DNA of 64,000 bases from Desulfuribacillus alkaliarsenatis (GCF_001730225.1 NZ_MIJE01000001.1:62001-126000); one strand, 5' to 3'. Positions 26,949 to 36,265 are shown, counted from the first letter of the stretch. Program-made: numbers and translations. The notes: generated by a model not told the origin, from the sequence alone.

Positions 26949-28061
26949 ATGGACCCTAGAGTACAAGAACTAGCTAACAAACTGGTGAATTATTCGACTG
27001 AATTAAAGCAAGGAGAGAAGCTTCTCATTGAAGTTGTAGGGCAGAACATTCCGCTTGTTAAAGAGCTGATTAAGGAAGCTTATAAAGTAGGAGCATATCC
27101 ATATATAACAATCAAAGACCCGCAAATTACTCGCCAATTACTAATGGAAGCTACTGGCGAGCAGCTCAGTAAAGTGGGTGAATGGGAATTAGCTAGAATG
27201 AAGACTATGGACGCTTATATAGGTATTCGTGGCGGCAATAACGCTAATGAGCTAGCAGATGTGCCTGGAGATAAGATGAAGCTCTATATGGAAAAGCTAA
27301 TGCATAAGGTGCATGGTGAAGAGCGTGTTCCGAACACTAAATGGTGCGTAATGCGTTACCCGAACGAGTCTATGGCACAGCTTGCTAATATGAGCACAGA
27401 AGCTTTTACGAACTTCTACTTTGACGTATGTAACATGGATTATGAAAAAATGTCTAAAGCGATGAATCCATTAGTTGAACTAATGAATGGAACAGATCAA
27501 GTTCATATAAAAGGAGAAGGCACGGATATTACGTTCTCTATTAAAGATATACCAACAGTTAAGTGCGATGGTAAGATGAATATCCCGGACGGAGAAATAT
27601 TTACAGCTCCAGTCAAAGATTCTGTTAATGGCTATATTACATATAACGCACCAGCAGTATATCAGGGATACACCTATGAGAATATAAGACTAGAATTTGA
27701 AAAAGGCAAGATAGTTAAGGCAACTGCTAATAACACAGAAAAGATTAACGAAATCTTTGATACAGATGAAGGTGCCCGCTATATCGGTGAGTTTGCCATT
27801 GGCGTAAATCCCTATATTCATACACCAATGAAGGACACGCTGTTTGACGAAAAGATTGGCGGAAGCTTCCACCTAACCCCTGGGAAGTGTTATGACGAAG
27901 CGAGTAATGGCAACAAATCAGCCATCCACTGGGATCTTGTTTGCATTCAAAACCCAGAATACGGCGGTGGAGAAATGTACTTTGATGGTAGGTTAATCCG
28001 TAAAGATGGTCTGTTCGTAATCGATGAACTCAAAGGCCTAAATCCAGACAATCTAAAATAG
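26949..28061 (+). CDS. M29-family aminopeptidase (AmpS/PepS-like)
   Basis: 370 residues, the usual length. Metal-ligand and active-site stretches typical of M29 are present: GEIFTAPVKDSVNGYITYN (E), EFAIGVNP (E), LFDEKIGGSFHLTPG (E/H), and SAIHWDLV with the catalytic H and D. A cytoplasmic metal-dependent peptidase. GGAGG at 26939-26943. A long hairpin follows. Confidence 0.9.
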   Translation: MDPRVQELANKLVNYSTELKQGEKLLIEVVGQNIPLVKELIKEAYKVGAYPYITIKDPQITRQLLMEATGEQLSKVGEWELARMKTMDAYIGIRGGNNANELADVPGDKMKLYMEKLMHKVHGEERVPNTKWCVMRYPNESMAQLANMSTEAFTNFYFDVCNMDYEKMSKAMNPLVELMNGTDQVHIKGEGTDITFSIKDIPTVKCDGKMNIPDGEIFTAPVKDSVNGYITYNAPAVYQGYTYENIRLEFEKGKIVKATANNTEKINEIFDTDEGARYIGEFAIGVNPYIHTPMKDTLFDEKIGGSFHLTPGKCYDEASNGNKSAIHWDLVCIQNPEYGGGEMYFDGRLIRKDGLFVIDELKGLNPDNLK

Positions 28062-28110
28062 AACACAAGGGGACGGTTCTGCTGTGATGCACCGTCCCTT
28101 TGTGTTTAAT
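28062..28110. terminator. Long GGGACGGT hairpin after the aminopeptidase
   Basis: AACACAAGGGGACGGT at 28062-28077 pairs with ACCGTCCCTTTGTGTT at 28091-28106. It can act as a terminator. It also matches a GGGACGGTTCT-type extragenic repeat often seen in Firmicutes, so it may be a REP-like element. Confidence 0.7.
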
Positions 28111-28211
28111 AATAATTCCTTCTAAATGTCTACAAAGGCACATATATCTAGTATGTATGTGGTTTTTTGATTTGATTAATTTTTTAATTATGAAACATAG
28201 GAGGGATGAAT

Positions 28212-29033
28212 TTGAGTATGGATTTTCGGCAAGCCGCAATTTTTGAACATCAATTCTGGTTACAGGTTTTAGGCGACCACGCGCGGTTTATCTTTAATAC
28301 GCTGTCAACATCAGAGCAAGAAGAAATAAAGCATGCCCATTATTTTATATGTACCTTTGACGAATTACTAAATAAATCACGTGCTAAGCTTAGTGAGGCA
28401 GAGTTAATAGAATTGACCAAGGAAGCTAAACTATATTCAGAAAAAATAAGAAACTTCAAGCTACACTTAATTAAGCGTCATTTAGTAGGAGATATTGCTA
28501 TCGGTTTACCGCCAACATTTCTAAATCATATGGTTACAGAAGTGGAGGAGTATTTACAAGTGCTCTGTATGCTTCTAAAGCAGCAAATGCCTATCATAGA
28601 AGCGATTGACTTACATTTAGCGTGGCTACTCGATGCAGCAGGCCATGCGGCGGCAGTCATGGGTGATGCCGATATGATTGAGAAGAATGTCATTGACCAG
28701 AGCGAATCATTTACACTAAGATTTGAGGAAATGTATATTAAAGCAGTTGAACTTTGCGATTATATGCGAACAGGTTTACGCACTTTTCCTAGGCTTGATC
28801 GTTTTAACCAACAGGTTGCCCAAGACATTTGGGACTTTAAGGTTTTCCTACGTGAGCTAGAAGGATTAGAAAAACAAAATAGATTTCTTACAGTGACTGA
28901 TACACTTATGTTTGACCATATGGCTCGGGAAGAATGCTATTACTTGCATAAGCTGGCCCAAGTAACTTCATTACCAGCACCTAAATGTGATCCAACTCAG
29001 CCGAGGGTAGAGGGTTGCGAAGATGAATCTTAG
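28212..29033 (+). CDS. DUF2935 domain protein
   Basis: About 273 residues, all helical, with two repeated halves of the DUF2935 type (EHQFWLQVLGDHARFIF near the start; LFDHMAREE-like end, here TLMFDHMAREECYYLHKL). His/Glu residues in each half resemble a di-iron or manganese four-helix bundle. TTG 28212 gives the best spacing from GGAGGG; ATG 28206 and 28218 are alternatives. Found in Bacillus/Clostridium spore formers; function not established. Confidence 0.75.
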   Translation: MSMDFRQAAIFEHQFWLQVLGDHARFIFNTLSTSEQEEIKHAHYFICTFDELLNKSRAKLSEAELIELTKEAKLYSEKIRNFKLHLIKRHLVGDIAIGLPPTFLNHMVTEVEEYLQVLCMLLKQQMPIIEAIDLHLAWLLDAAGHAAAVMGDADMIEKNVIDQSESFTLRFEEMYIKAVELCDYMRTGLRTFPRLDRFNQQVAQDIWDFKVFLRELEGLEKQNRFLTVTDTLMFDHMAREECYYLHKLAQVTSLPAPKCDPTQPRVEGCEDES

Positions 29034-29104
29034 TATCAAATAAGCAGGGGCACTAAGATATATAATTTTAGTATCCCTGCTTATTTATATGTGAGGAGTT
29101 ATTC

Positions 29105-29377
29105 TTATTCTCTGTTATCCTTATCAACACGGGCTTCACCATGCCTTACCATGTTAACAATAAACAGTAGTAATACGGCACCTATGGTAGCTGTAATAAT
29201 GGATCCAATCAACCCATAAGTTGTAAAGCCTAATAGGTCAAATAGGAATCCTCCGATAAAAGCACCAATTACACCGACAATGATATTACCACCAACTCCG
29301 AAACTGCTTCCTTGCATAATTTTACCAGCTGCCCAACCTGCGATTAAACCGATGATTAAAAACCAAATAAAGTTCAT
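29105..29377 (-). CDS. GlsB/YeaQ/YmgE family membrane protein
   Basis: 90 residues, three hydrophobic segments with the family's glycine pattern (FLIIGLIAGWAAGKIMQG, then VIGAFIGGFLFDLLG). A small stress-related membrane protein with a charged C-terminal tail. Strong ribosome binding site GGAGGTGAG on the minus strand. Confidence 0.85.
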   Translation of the reverse strand: MNFIWFLIIGLIAGWAAGKIMQGSSFGVGGNIIVGVIGAFIGGFLFDLLGFTTYGLIGSIITATIGAVLLLFIVNMVRHGEARVDKDNRE

Positions 29378-29575
29378 ATAGTCTCACCTCCTTAATCTCC
29401 CTCATAGTTATCTTTTCTTAAAACAACATAAAGCATGCATAAAGAAGCTGGCAGTTTTTAAAACAAAACTTCCACAATTTATTAGTGGTTTACATGAAAA
29501 AAGTTGACTTTGAATCAGAATTATACAAATAATAATATAAGTATTATTCCAATTAAGAATAAAAGGAGGATAATT

Positions 29576-30064
29576 ATGCCAGAAGGTGCTACTGAAACTA
29601 AAACATTAAAAGTAGGCGACCCTGCCCCTGATTTTGAACTGAAGGCATGTGGGCCACAGGAGCTTGTTAAGCTAAGTGATTTTAAAGGCAAGAAAAATGT
29701 GTTTATTGTATTTTATCCATTAGATTGGACACCTGTCTGAACGAACCAAATTCCTTCATACGAAAAAGAAATTCAGCGTTTTGAAGGATTAAACACCCAA
29801 GTTGTGGGTGTGAGTGTTGATAGTGTACCTAGTCATGATGCTTGGCAGAAGTCATTAGGAGGTATATCTTTCCCGCTTTGTTCAGATTTCTATCCCCATG
29901 GAGAAGTTACAGACAAGTACGGCATTTTAAGAGCAGAGGGTATCTCTGAGCGTGCTTTATTTGTTGTAGACAAAGAAGGGATTATCCGCTTCATAGATGT
30001 TCATCCAATTGAGAAGCAGCCAAATAATGAGGAAATATTTGCAGTATTAGAAAAGCTCCAGTAG
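29576..30064 (+). CDS. Selenocysteine-containing peroxiredoxin (in-frame TGA = Sec55)
   Basis: 162 residues from ATG 29576 (AAAGGAGG upstream) to TAG, read through a single in-frame TGA at 29738-29740. Before it: FYPLDWTPV; after it: [14 protein letters not shown]. The TGA therefore sits exactly where the peroxidatic Cys of the PxxxTxxC motif belongs, which is the strongest evidence for Sec rather than a stop. Both sides are normal AhpC-TSA sequence ([45 protein letters not shown]). Cytoplasmic peroxide reduction is expected. Cys residues remain in KACGP and PLCSDF. Sec-insertion genes are not in the window. Confidence 0.85.
29752..29790 (+). promoter_or_regulatory. Putative bacterial SECIS stem-loop
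   Basis: Starting 12 bases after the TGA, CCTTCA (29753-29758) pairs with TGAAGG (29782-29787). An upper helix (ACG 29760-29762 with CGT 29777-29779) follows a small internal loop. The apical loop begins about 21-23 bases after TGA and has a G at its start, which fits the loose bacterial SECIS rules. Folding was done by eye. Confidence 0.6.
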
Positions 30065-30110
30065 TAGAAAACATCAGCAGTATTTCTTGTAATTGAATAT
30101 TGTTAACAAA

Positions 30111-30145
30111 AGGGGAGAGCTTGAGCTAAAGAGCTCCTCTTTTTA
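30111..30145 (+). terminator. Terminator after the peroxiredoxin
   Basis: AGGGGAG at 30111-30117 pairs with CTCCTCT at 30134-30140, followed by TTTTT. Confidence 0.65.
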
Positions 30146-30288
30146 CTTGTCAGCCACTATACATGTCGTTAATTTCTTGTTAAAATATGTAGGAAGTATA
30201 AATGAAAATCGAATGTTATGTTAACTTTTTGCGAAAACCCTTATATAATAATTTATATGTAGTAAACTAATAACAAGGTGGTCCAGTA

Positions 30289-30501
30289 ATGTTAATTCTC
30301 GTACTATTAATTATCTCAGCACTAGTGACGGTTTGGTCTATGATTGAAATTGTCTCACCAAGACTAGTGTTCAAGCTATACCAAAGGGTTGGTTTTTTAC
30401 AAATGCCTGAAAAGAGTGCAATTAGATTAATTCGCATTGATGGCGTAATTAGCTGGCTAATCTTTAGTATAGTTACTGGGTACCTATACGGTAAATTATA
30501 A
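30289..30501 (+). CDS. Small hypothetical membrane protein
   Basis: 70 residues with two hydrophobic segments (MLILVLLIISALVTVWSMIE and GVISWLIFSIVTGYLYG) around a basic middle (KLYQRVGFLQMPEKSAIRLI). AAGGTGG at 30275-30281 is the ribosome binding site. Family not recognised. Likely co-transcribed with the metallophosphoesterase that follows 13 bases later. Confidence 0.6.
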   Translation: MLILVLLIISALVTVWSMIEIVSPRLVFKLYQRVGFLQMPEKSAIRLIRIDGVISWLIFSIVTGYLYGKL

Positions 30502-30514
30502 TTTAAGGGAGTGT

Positions 30515-31336
30515 GTGGAAGGTTTGATAGTGATTTTAATGTTTATAATTAGCTTTATCCTGTCCTATGGATATTGGAACACATTCCGTCCGATACTTCA
30601 GGAGGTAGATGTTGACCTGCCAGGCTGTACAGAAAATGTATGTGGGATGAGAATTCTGCATTTATCAGATATGCATATGGAAAGAATTTCAGTTTCGCCA
30701 GAAAAGATGTATGAGCAGATTAAGGGTACTAACCCTGATATGATAGTCTTAACGGGTGACTATTTAGATGAGCCTGGTAATTTGCCAAAATGGGCTGTAT
30801 ACATGCAATATATTGCACGTTTACAGCCTAAATACGGAATGTATGCAGTATTAGGAAACCACGACTATCGTCTTGGAGATAAGGTTAACGAGCTTATTGC
30901 GATTATGGAGAGCTATAATTGCAAGGTTCTACAGAATGAGTCGATTCAAATTAATTATAAGGGTAAGGATATCAATATTATTGGTATTGATGATTACCAT
31001 TTACGTCGCAGCAACTTAGAATTAGCGTACGCTAACATAGATGAACGAGCTCTTTCAATTGTCATAACCCATGATCCTAACATAATACTTCATATGGATG
31101 GGCGCCATAAAGTCGATTATCTTTTAGCGGGACATTTTCACGGCGGTCAATGTGATTTTCCTTATGCCTTTAGGTTATACCCTATGGGTGTGCTACCTAA
31201 GCAGAATTTGTATAAAGGCTTATTAGACTACAAAGGTAAACGCATGTATATCAGTGCTGGCTTAGGGCAAAGTGCTATCAATGTTAGATATAATTCTAGA
31301 CCAGAGATAACATTGCATCGGCTGCAAGCAGAATAA
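30515..31336 (+). CDS. Membrane-anchored metallophosphoesterase (YkuE-like)
   Basis: 273 residues with an N-terminal membrane helix. Metal motifs are in order: LHLSDMHM (DxH), LTGDYLD (GD), LGNHDYR (GNHD), ITHDP (H) and LAGHFHGGQ (GHxH). This is the calcineurin-like phosphoesterase set. GTG 30515 start with AAGGGAG close upstream. Active site probably on the outer face; YkuE-like enzymes act on membrane-linked or secreted phosphoesters. Three Spo0A boxes lie just after the stop. Confidence 0.85.
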   Translation: MEGLIVILMFIISFILSYGYWNTFRPILQEVDVDLPGCTENVCGMRILHLSDMHMERISVSPEKMYEQIKGTNPDMIVLTGDYLDEPGNLPKWAVYMQYIARLQPKYGMYAVLGNHDYRLGDKVNELIAIMESYNCKVLQNESIQINYKGKDINIIGIDDYHLRRSNLELAYANIDERALSIVITHDPNIILHMDGRHKVDYLLAGHFHGGQCDFPYAFRLYPMGVLPKQNLYKGLLDYKGKRMYISAGLGQSAINVRYNSRPEITLHRLQAE

Positions 31337-31359
31337 AGCTATATATAATAATCAAAGCA

Positions 31360-31386
31360 TGTCGAAGTGTGTCGAAATATGTCGAA
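31360..31386 (+). promoter_or_regulatory. Three phased Spo0A boxes (TGTCGAA x3)
   Basis: Exact TGTCGAA heptamers start at 31360, 31370 and 31380, one helical turn apart. TGTCGAA is the 0A-box sequence, and 10-base tandem spacing is that of known Spo0A targets. They lie 24 bases after the metallophosphoesterase stop, 232 bases before the HD-GYP gene, and upstream of a terminator. Confidence 0.6.
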
Positions 31387-31447
31387 TACGAAAGAAACCA
31401 TAAGAAAACTGTATTTCTAAAAGAATATTAGAGAATTGAAGATTAAG

Positions 31448-31478
31448 CAAGACTCTCTTGTCTGAGTCTTGTTTTTTG
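31448..31478 (+). terminator. Terminator between the Spo0A boxes and the HD-GYP gene
   Basis: CAAGACTC at 31448-31455 pairs with GAGTCTTG at 31464-31471, followed by TTTTTT. Confidence 0.8.
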
Positions 31479-31617
31479 TTGTTTTCAATACTTGTAAAAT
31501 TTGCCTAAATAGTGTGAAATAAGTGACTGGGTGTATTGTTTTAAATTGGCAATTTACCTAACTGAATTACCGAATGCCCTATTGGTATAAGTATATGATT
31601 AAGGTGGTAGTAGTGAA

Positions 31618-32646
31618 ATGAAGGTATCTACAGAATTTATAACACCTGGACAAGTACTAGCTGAAGACATCTATAGCGGAAGTAATTGGTTGCTACCTCG
31701 CGGAATAATAATAAATCATAAAATTATTGACAGACTCAAGAAGTGGGGAGTCCAAGAAATTGCCATTGAGGCAACTGATGTCGATCAACAATTTAATAAA
31801 TGCTATGAAGATGCAAAAAATGTTTTGGACAACTTATTTTATGATGTTCAAAATAATAGGGCTATTAATATTAATCCTGTTGCCAATACGATTAAAAACA
31901 TGGCAGATATGATTTTTAATAACAACAACGTATTAAAAAGCTTTGAGCATATTCGCCATAGGGAAAAATATACCTTTATACATTCCGTCGATGTTGCGGT
32001 ACTAGCGATATTAATTGGCTGTCAAAGAGGATATTCTAGAAGGACATTATATGAGCTTGGTACTGGGGCAGCTTTACATGATATTGGGAAAGTGAGAATA
32101 CCTGTTGAAATTTTAAATAAAAAGAACAAATTAGATGAGCAAGAATTTATAGAAGTTCAAAAACACACAATCTACGGACATGAATTACTCCAATCATCTT
32201 TAGGGGTTAGTTATAATATTTCCTGTATCGCATTAATGCATCATGAACGACTTGATGGTAAAGGATATCCATTTAATTTACACAAAGGGACATTGCCAGA
32301 ATTTGTACGCATCACCTCCGTTGCTGATGTTTATAGTGCACTGACTCTAAATAGACCATATAGGAAACGGATGACACCATCTGAGGCAATTGAAGTTCTA
32401 TGGGGGATTGCAGGTAAACAAATTGATTTAGATATCTTGCGTTTGCTATTCCGTTCTTGTTCCATTTACCCTGTTGGCTGCAAAATTCGCTTGAACGACG
32501 GTAGAATTGGAGAAGTTATGCAAGCAAATCCTGAAGTACCAACTAGACCAATAATTAAACTTGATGGTGGATTAAATACCTCATCACAGGTTATTGATTT
32601 GAATAAACAGCTAAGTGTTGTAATCGAAGATTTAGTCATTTCTTAA
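31618..32646 (+). CDS. HD-GYP domain protein, putative c-di-GMP phosphodiesterase
   Basis: 342 residues. The N-terminal ~100 residues are of DUF3391-like type (LAEDIYSGSNWLLPRGIIIN). The HD-GYP domain follows: HSVDVAVLAI, LHDIGKVRIP (HD), HTIYGHELLQ, MHHERLDGKGYPF (GYP). SVADVYSALTLNRPYRK is also typical. It should hydrolyse cyclic di-GMP or a related dinucleotide. It is encoded alone, with AAGGTGG upstream. Spo0A boxes upstream hint at control linked to sporulation. Confidence 0.9.
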   Translation: MKVSTEFITPGQVLAEDIYSGSNWLLPRGIIINHKIIDRLKKWGVQEIAIEATDVDQQFNKCYEDAKNVLDNLFYDVQNNRAININPVANTIKNMADMIFNNNNVLKSFEHIRHREKYTFIHSVDVAVLAILIGCQRGYSRRTLYELGTGAALHDIGKVRIPVEILNKKNKLDEQEFIEVQKHTIYGHELLQSSLGVSYNISCIALMHHERLDGKGYPFNLHKGTLPEFVRITSVADVYSALTLNRPYRKRMTPSEAIEVLWGIAGKQIDLDILRLLFRSCSIYPVGCKIRLNDGRIGEVMQANPEVPTRPIIKLDGGLNTSSQVIDLNKQLSVVIEDLVIS

Positions 32647-32690
32647 ATTAAATTTAAAGCTACAATCGAAATAGTCATAATCATAAGCTA

Positions 32691-32729
32691 TAAAAGCATG
32701 CCATCTACTAATTAGAAGGTGTGCTTTTT
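32691..32729 (+). terminator. Terminator after the HD-GYP gene
   Basis: AAAAGCATGCC pairs with GGTGTGCTTTT (G-U pairs included), followed by T. Confidence 0.6.
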
Positions 32730-32830
32730 ATATGTAAATTTCTGTATATTTAATCAAACATAGTAAATTATATATAGAGAAGAAAAGAAGAAAAGACAGT
32801 TAGGTAAAATACACTCTATGGAGCGATTGG

Positions 32831-34204
32831 ATGGAGACGCATATTGGCAAAAGTGCAACTAACGGAATTGAGGGCAGCGATTATGATATAATAGTTGTTG
32901 GTGCTGGGATTTCGGGTTTAACTGTAGCGTATGAAGTTCAGAAACAGGGACACAAAGTACTAGTCTTAGAAGCAAATAGCCGTGTTGGTGGAAGAATATA
33001 TACGGAGCAGGTTGACGACTTCACATATGAAGTGGGTGCTCAGTTTTTAGGGGGGTTCTATAATGAAACCTTTAGGTTAATAAAAGAACTCGGGATTGAA
33101 AAAGACCTAGAACGATTTCATAATGCAATGTTTATACAAATGAAAGGGGTATTTCAATTAGCTGACCAAGAGTCACCCTGGCATCTGATGCTTCCACCAG
33201 GGCTTAAGATTAGAGATCGTATCAAGCTAAAAAACCTAATGTTTGACACCTTGAAAAACTGGTCGAAAATTAGCCATCAGGATATTGAAAAAAGTGCAGG
33301 GATTGATAATTTAACTATGGAGGAGTACGCATTTAAACGCTTAAATCCACATATACTACGAAGCTTCATATCGCCTATGATTTCATCCTTATATTTTATG
33401 AGCACAGCTGAGGCCAGTTATCCATTATTTATGACAATGCTTAAAAATGTACTCTCTTTTCACTTATATACTTTCCGTGGAGGCTTGAAGAAGCTGCCTG
33501 AAGCCTTAGCAAAAAAGTTAAATGTCAAGCTAGAGCAAAAAGCGGAGCAGCTTATAAGGACGCAGTATGGTTGGACTGTCGTAACAAGTAATCGTCAAAA
33601 CTATCAAGAGCTTTGGAGTGCAAAAAAGGTTATTGTTGCTATACCGAGCATGCAGGCGTTGGAGCTTTTTCCAAAGGCTTTAGACTTAACATTAGAGCAA
33701 ACTATTTTTCTAGAAAAACAGAAGTATACACAAACCACTAGTCTTATAACTGGATATAATCATAGAATTAGACCTGGTGCATATAGCTTTATTGTCCCTC
33801 CTACGGAGACATCTGGTGTATCAAGCATAACGCTTGAACATGAGAAATTCAGAAAGCATGTACCAGAGCCATATGGATTACATACATTATACACACATAC
33901 CCATTTTACGGAAAAACTATCAGCATACAATAAAAGAGAAAAGAAAGTAATGATACTTAAGGAAGCAGAAAAATTGATTACAAGATATCGCGAACACGTA
34001 ACATGGTCAAAGTTGTATGATGTACCTATTGGGCTACCACATCCTTACGTGAATAAAGCACAGGAGGTCAAGGATTTTCAATTTAAACAGCAACAAAATA
34101 TAAATAAAGGGCTATTATTCTGTGGTGATTATTTGAATTGGCCTTCAATAGAAGGGTCAGTGGCTGTTGCAAAGAAAACGGCAAAAATGTTAAAACAACA
34201 GTAA
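32831..34204 (+). CDS. FAD-dependent amine oxidase/desaturase-type protein
   Basis: 457 residues. An N-terminal FAD-binding Rossmann fold (IIVVGAGISGLTVAYEVQKQ) is followed by the GG motif EANSRVGGRIY, then AQFLGG. The C-terminal FAD motif is LLFCGDYLNWPSIEGSVAVA. This matches the flavin amine oxidase, protoporphyrinogen oxidase and carotenoid desaturase-like superfamily. Substrate cannot be assigned. GGAG lies seven bases before the ATG. Confidence 0.8.
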   Translation: METHIGKSATNGIEGSDYDIIVVGAGISGLTVAYEVQKQGHKVLVLEANSRVGGRIYTEQVDDFTYEVGAQFLGGFYNETFRLIKELGIEKDLERFHNAMFIQMKGVFQLADQESPWHLMLPPGLKIRDRIKLKNLMFDTLKNWSKISHQDIEKSAGIDNLTMEEYAFKRLNPHILRSFISPMISSLYFMSTAEASYPLFMTMLKNVLSFHLYTFRGGLKKLPEALAKKLNVKLEQKAEQLIRTQYGWTVVTSNRQNYQELWSAKKVIVAIPSMQALELFPKALDLTLEQTIFLEKQKYTQTTSLITGYNHRIRPGAYSFIVPPTETSGVSSITLEHEKFRKHVPEPYGLHTLYTHTHFTEKLSAYNKREKKVMILKEAEKLITRYREHVTWSKLYDVPIGLPHPYVNKAQEVKDFQFKQQQNINKGLLFCGDYLNWPSIEGSVAVAKKTAKMLKQQ

Positions 34205-34353
34205 ATACAAATCTAAATCTAAATAAAATTCTGTATATGCAGGATTTTTTCTGTAATATATCGAAATAAGTCTTTATATAACCAATAATTAAAGGTGAAA
34301 CTAAGTTCACAAAGTATAGCAATGTATAAGTTATATAAAGGAGAATTCTAGCT

Positions 34354-36216
34354 ATGACAGAAAAGATACATACAGCCCACAGGGGAAAGGTACTACTAGT
34401 CTCCTTAAATGCAAAATACATACATAGCAATCTTGCTATAAGGTATCTAGAAAATTATTACCTAGAGCATGCTTATAAAAAATGTCCGATTGAGCTACAA
34501 AAAGCGGAGTATACAATCAATCAGCATGCTTCAGATATTGCAGCTAATATATATGAAATGAAAGCCGATATTGTCGGCTTTTCCTGCTATATATGGAACA
34601 TAGAAATGATTTTTAAAATTGTTAAAAATCTAAAAAAAGTTGCACCAAATATTAAAATAATACTTGGAGGGCCAGAGGTCAGCTTTGACTCAAATAATTT
34701 GTTACTACAATATCCAGAAATTGATTATATTATTTGTGGAGAGGGAGAGTATGCCTTTGCTGAAGTAATCTGTTATGAACTTCAGGGGCATCATCAAGAA
34801 AAATATCAAAAAAACCTTGATTATTTTCTGCCTAATAACGTTAGCTACCGAGTTTCAAGTGCAAAGGAGATACGACCAGCCACAGAGCAAGGAAGGATTA
34901 AAGATTTATCCAATATATTGTCACCATATGAACAGGGTTTTGATTCAGAGCAATACAAGCACAGAATTATCTATTATGAAACATCTAGGGGCTGCCCTTA
35001 TTCATGTCAATACTGTCTATCATCTACAGACCAAGGTGTGCGATTCTTTCCAATTGACAGGGTGAAAAGGGATTTATTAAAGTTCATCGCAGCAGAGGTA
35101 AAGCAGGTTAAATTTGTTGACCGTACCTTTAATTGCGCCCCTAAATATGCCATGGAATTATTCACGTGGATTATTGATAATCAACAAGGGAAAACAAACT
35201 TTCATTTTGAAATATCTGCAGATTTATTAACGGATGATATGATTGAATTTCTACAAAAAGCCCCTCAAGGTTTGTTTCAGTTCGAAATTGGTGTACAATC
35301 GACCCATGAACGTACATTAACGGAGATACAACGAACAACGAACTTTGAGAAGCTAAAGCGGGCAGTTGAGGAGATTCATGCAGGTGGCAATATTCATCAG
35401 CATTTAGATTTGATTGTCGGCCTACCATATGAAGGGTATCAGCAGTTTGCCAAATCCTTTAATGATGTATATGAATTACAGCCAGACAAGCTACAGATGG
35501 GCTTCCTGAAAGCCCTCAAAGGCTCGGGCATTAGAGCACGTGAACGTGATTACGGACTCGTATATACATCAGAACCACCGTATGAAGTGTTAATGACTAG
35601 CGTTCTTAGCTACAAGGAAATTATAAAACTAAAAGAGATTGAGCATACATTAGACCATTATTATAATTCCCATCAGTTCGATCAATCGTTAAAGCTTTTA
35701 ATAAAAACCTTAAATACTAAACCGTTCGATTTTTATGAGCAGTTTGCAGATTATTGTAAGGAAGTGGGAGTCTTTGAACGCGCCCATAGTCAAGGGTCAA
35801 TGTATAATACCTTATATGGTTTCTCTAAACGCTGCTTAGAGGAATCGAAAATAGAACCTTCAGCATGCAATGAAGTATTTTTGTTAAGGATTCAAGAGAC
35901 ATTGAAATTTGATTTTATCAGACTTAGCCCCCATGGGAAAATTCCTGATTTTATTATGGAGTTTCAACCAGAAGGCTTCAAGAAGCGCAAGCAAGCGATG
36001 CTAAGCAATCCAGACATCGTGCAAAAATACTTTCCACAATACGCTGAACTAAACATGAGAAATCTGAGTAAACGTGTACATATAGAAGTGTTTCAATATG
36101 ATATTATGGGTAATAAAGAGGAACAAGTGTCATATTATATGTTTGTGTATCACGATGATCCATTGCAATTTAAAAGGGCAGATTGGTATGATATAACAAC
36201 GTATTTTAATGAATAG
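34354..36216 (+). CDS. B12-binding radical SAM protein, DUF4080 type
   Basis: 620 residues. An N-terminal cobalamin-binding domain (VLLVSLNAKYIHSNLAIRYL; GGPEVSFDSN) is followed by a radical SAM domain with CPYSCQYC (CX3CX2C). The C-terminal DUF4080 region starts near residue 380. It is likely a methyltransferase or rearrangement enzyme of unknown substrate, and an anaerobe-type gene. AAAGGAG precedes ATG 34354. The next gene may overlap its end. Confidence 0.88.
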   Translation: MTEKIHTAHRGKVLLVSLNAKYIHSNLAIRYLENYYLEHAYKKCPIELQKAEYTINQHASDIAANIYEMKADIVGFSCYIWNIEMIFKIVKNLKKVAPNIKIILGGPEVSFDSNNLLLQYPEIDYIICGEGEYAFAEVICYELQGHHQEKYQKNLDYFLPNNVSYRVSSAKEIRPATEQGRIKDLSNILSPYEQGFDSEQYKHRIIYYETSRGCPYSCQYCLSSTDQGVRFFPIDRVKRDLLKFIAAEVKQVKFVDRTFNCAPKYAMELFTWIIDNQQGKTNFHFEISADLLTDDMIEFLQKAPQGLFQFEIGVQSTHERTLTEIQRTTNFEKLKRAVEEIHAGGNIHQHLDLIVGLPYEGYQQFAKSFNDVYELQPDKLQMGFLKALKGSGIRARERDYGLVYTSEPPYEVLMTSVLSYKEIIKLKEIEHTLDHYYNSHQFDQSLKLLIKTLNTKPFDFYEQFADYCKEVGVFERAHSQGSMYNTLYGFSKRCLEESKIEPSACNEVFLLRIQETLKFDFIRLSPHGKIPDFIMEFQPEGFKKRKQAMLSNPDIVQKYFPQYAELNMRNLSKRVHIEVFQYDIMGNKEEQVSYYMFVYHDDPLQFKRADWYDITTYFNE

Positions 36217-36265
36217 AAGTACAATAACGAATATAATCCTGCTTAAAACGAGAGGGGTAATTCCT

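Noticed and set aside
29576-29740. Truncated peroxiredoxin or pseudogene
   Set aside because: Only one stop interrupts the frame, it replaces the catalytic Cys exactly, and both flanks keep full family sequence. Selenocysteine explains this better than decay.
31360-31390. Simple 10-bp tandem repeat without meaning
   Set aside because: The conserved part is exactly the Spo0A box while the three bases between copies vary, so a binding array fits better.
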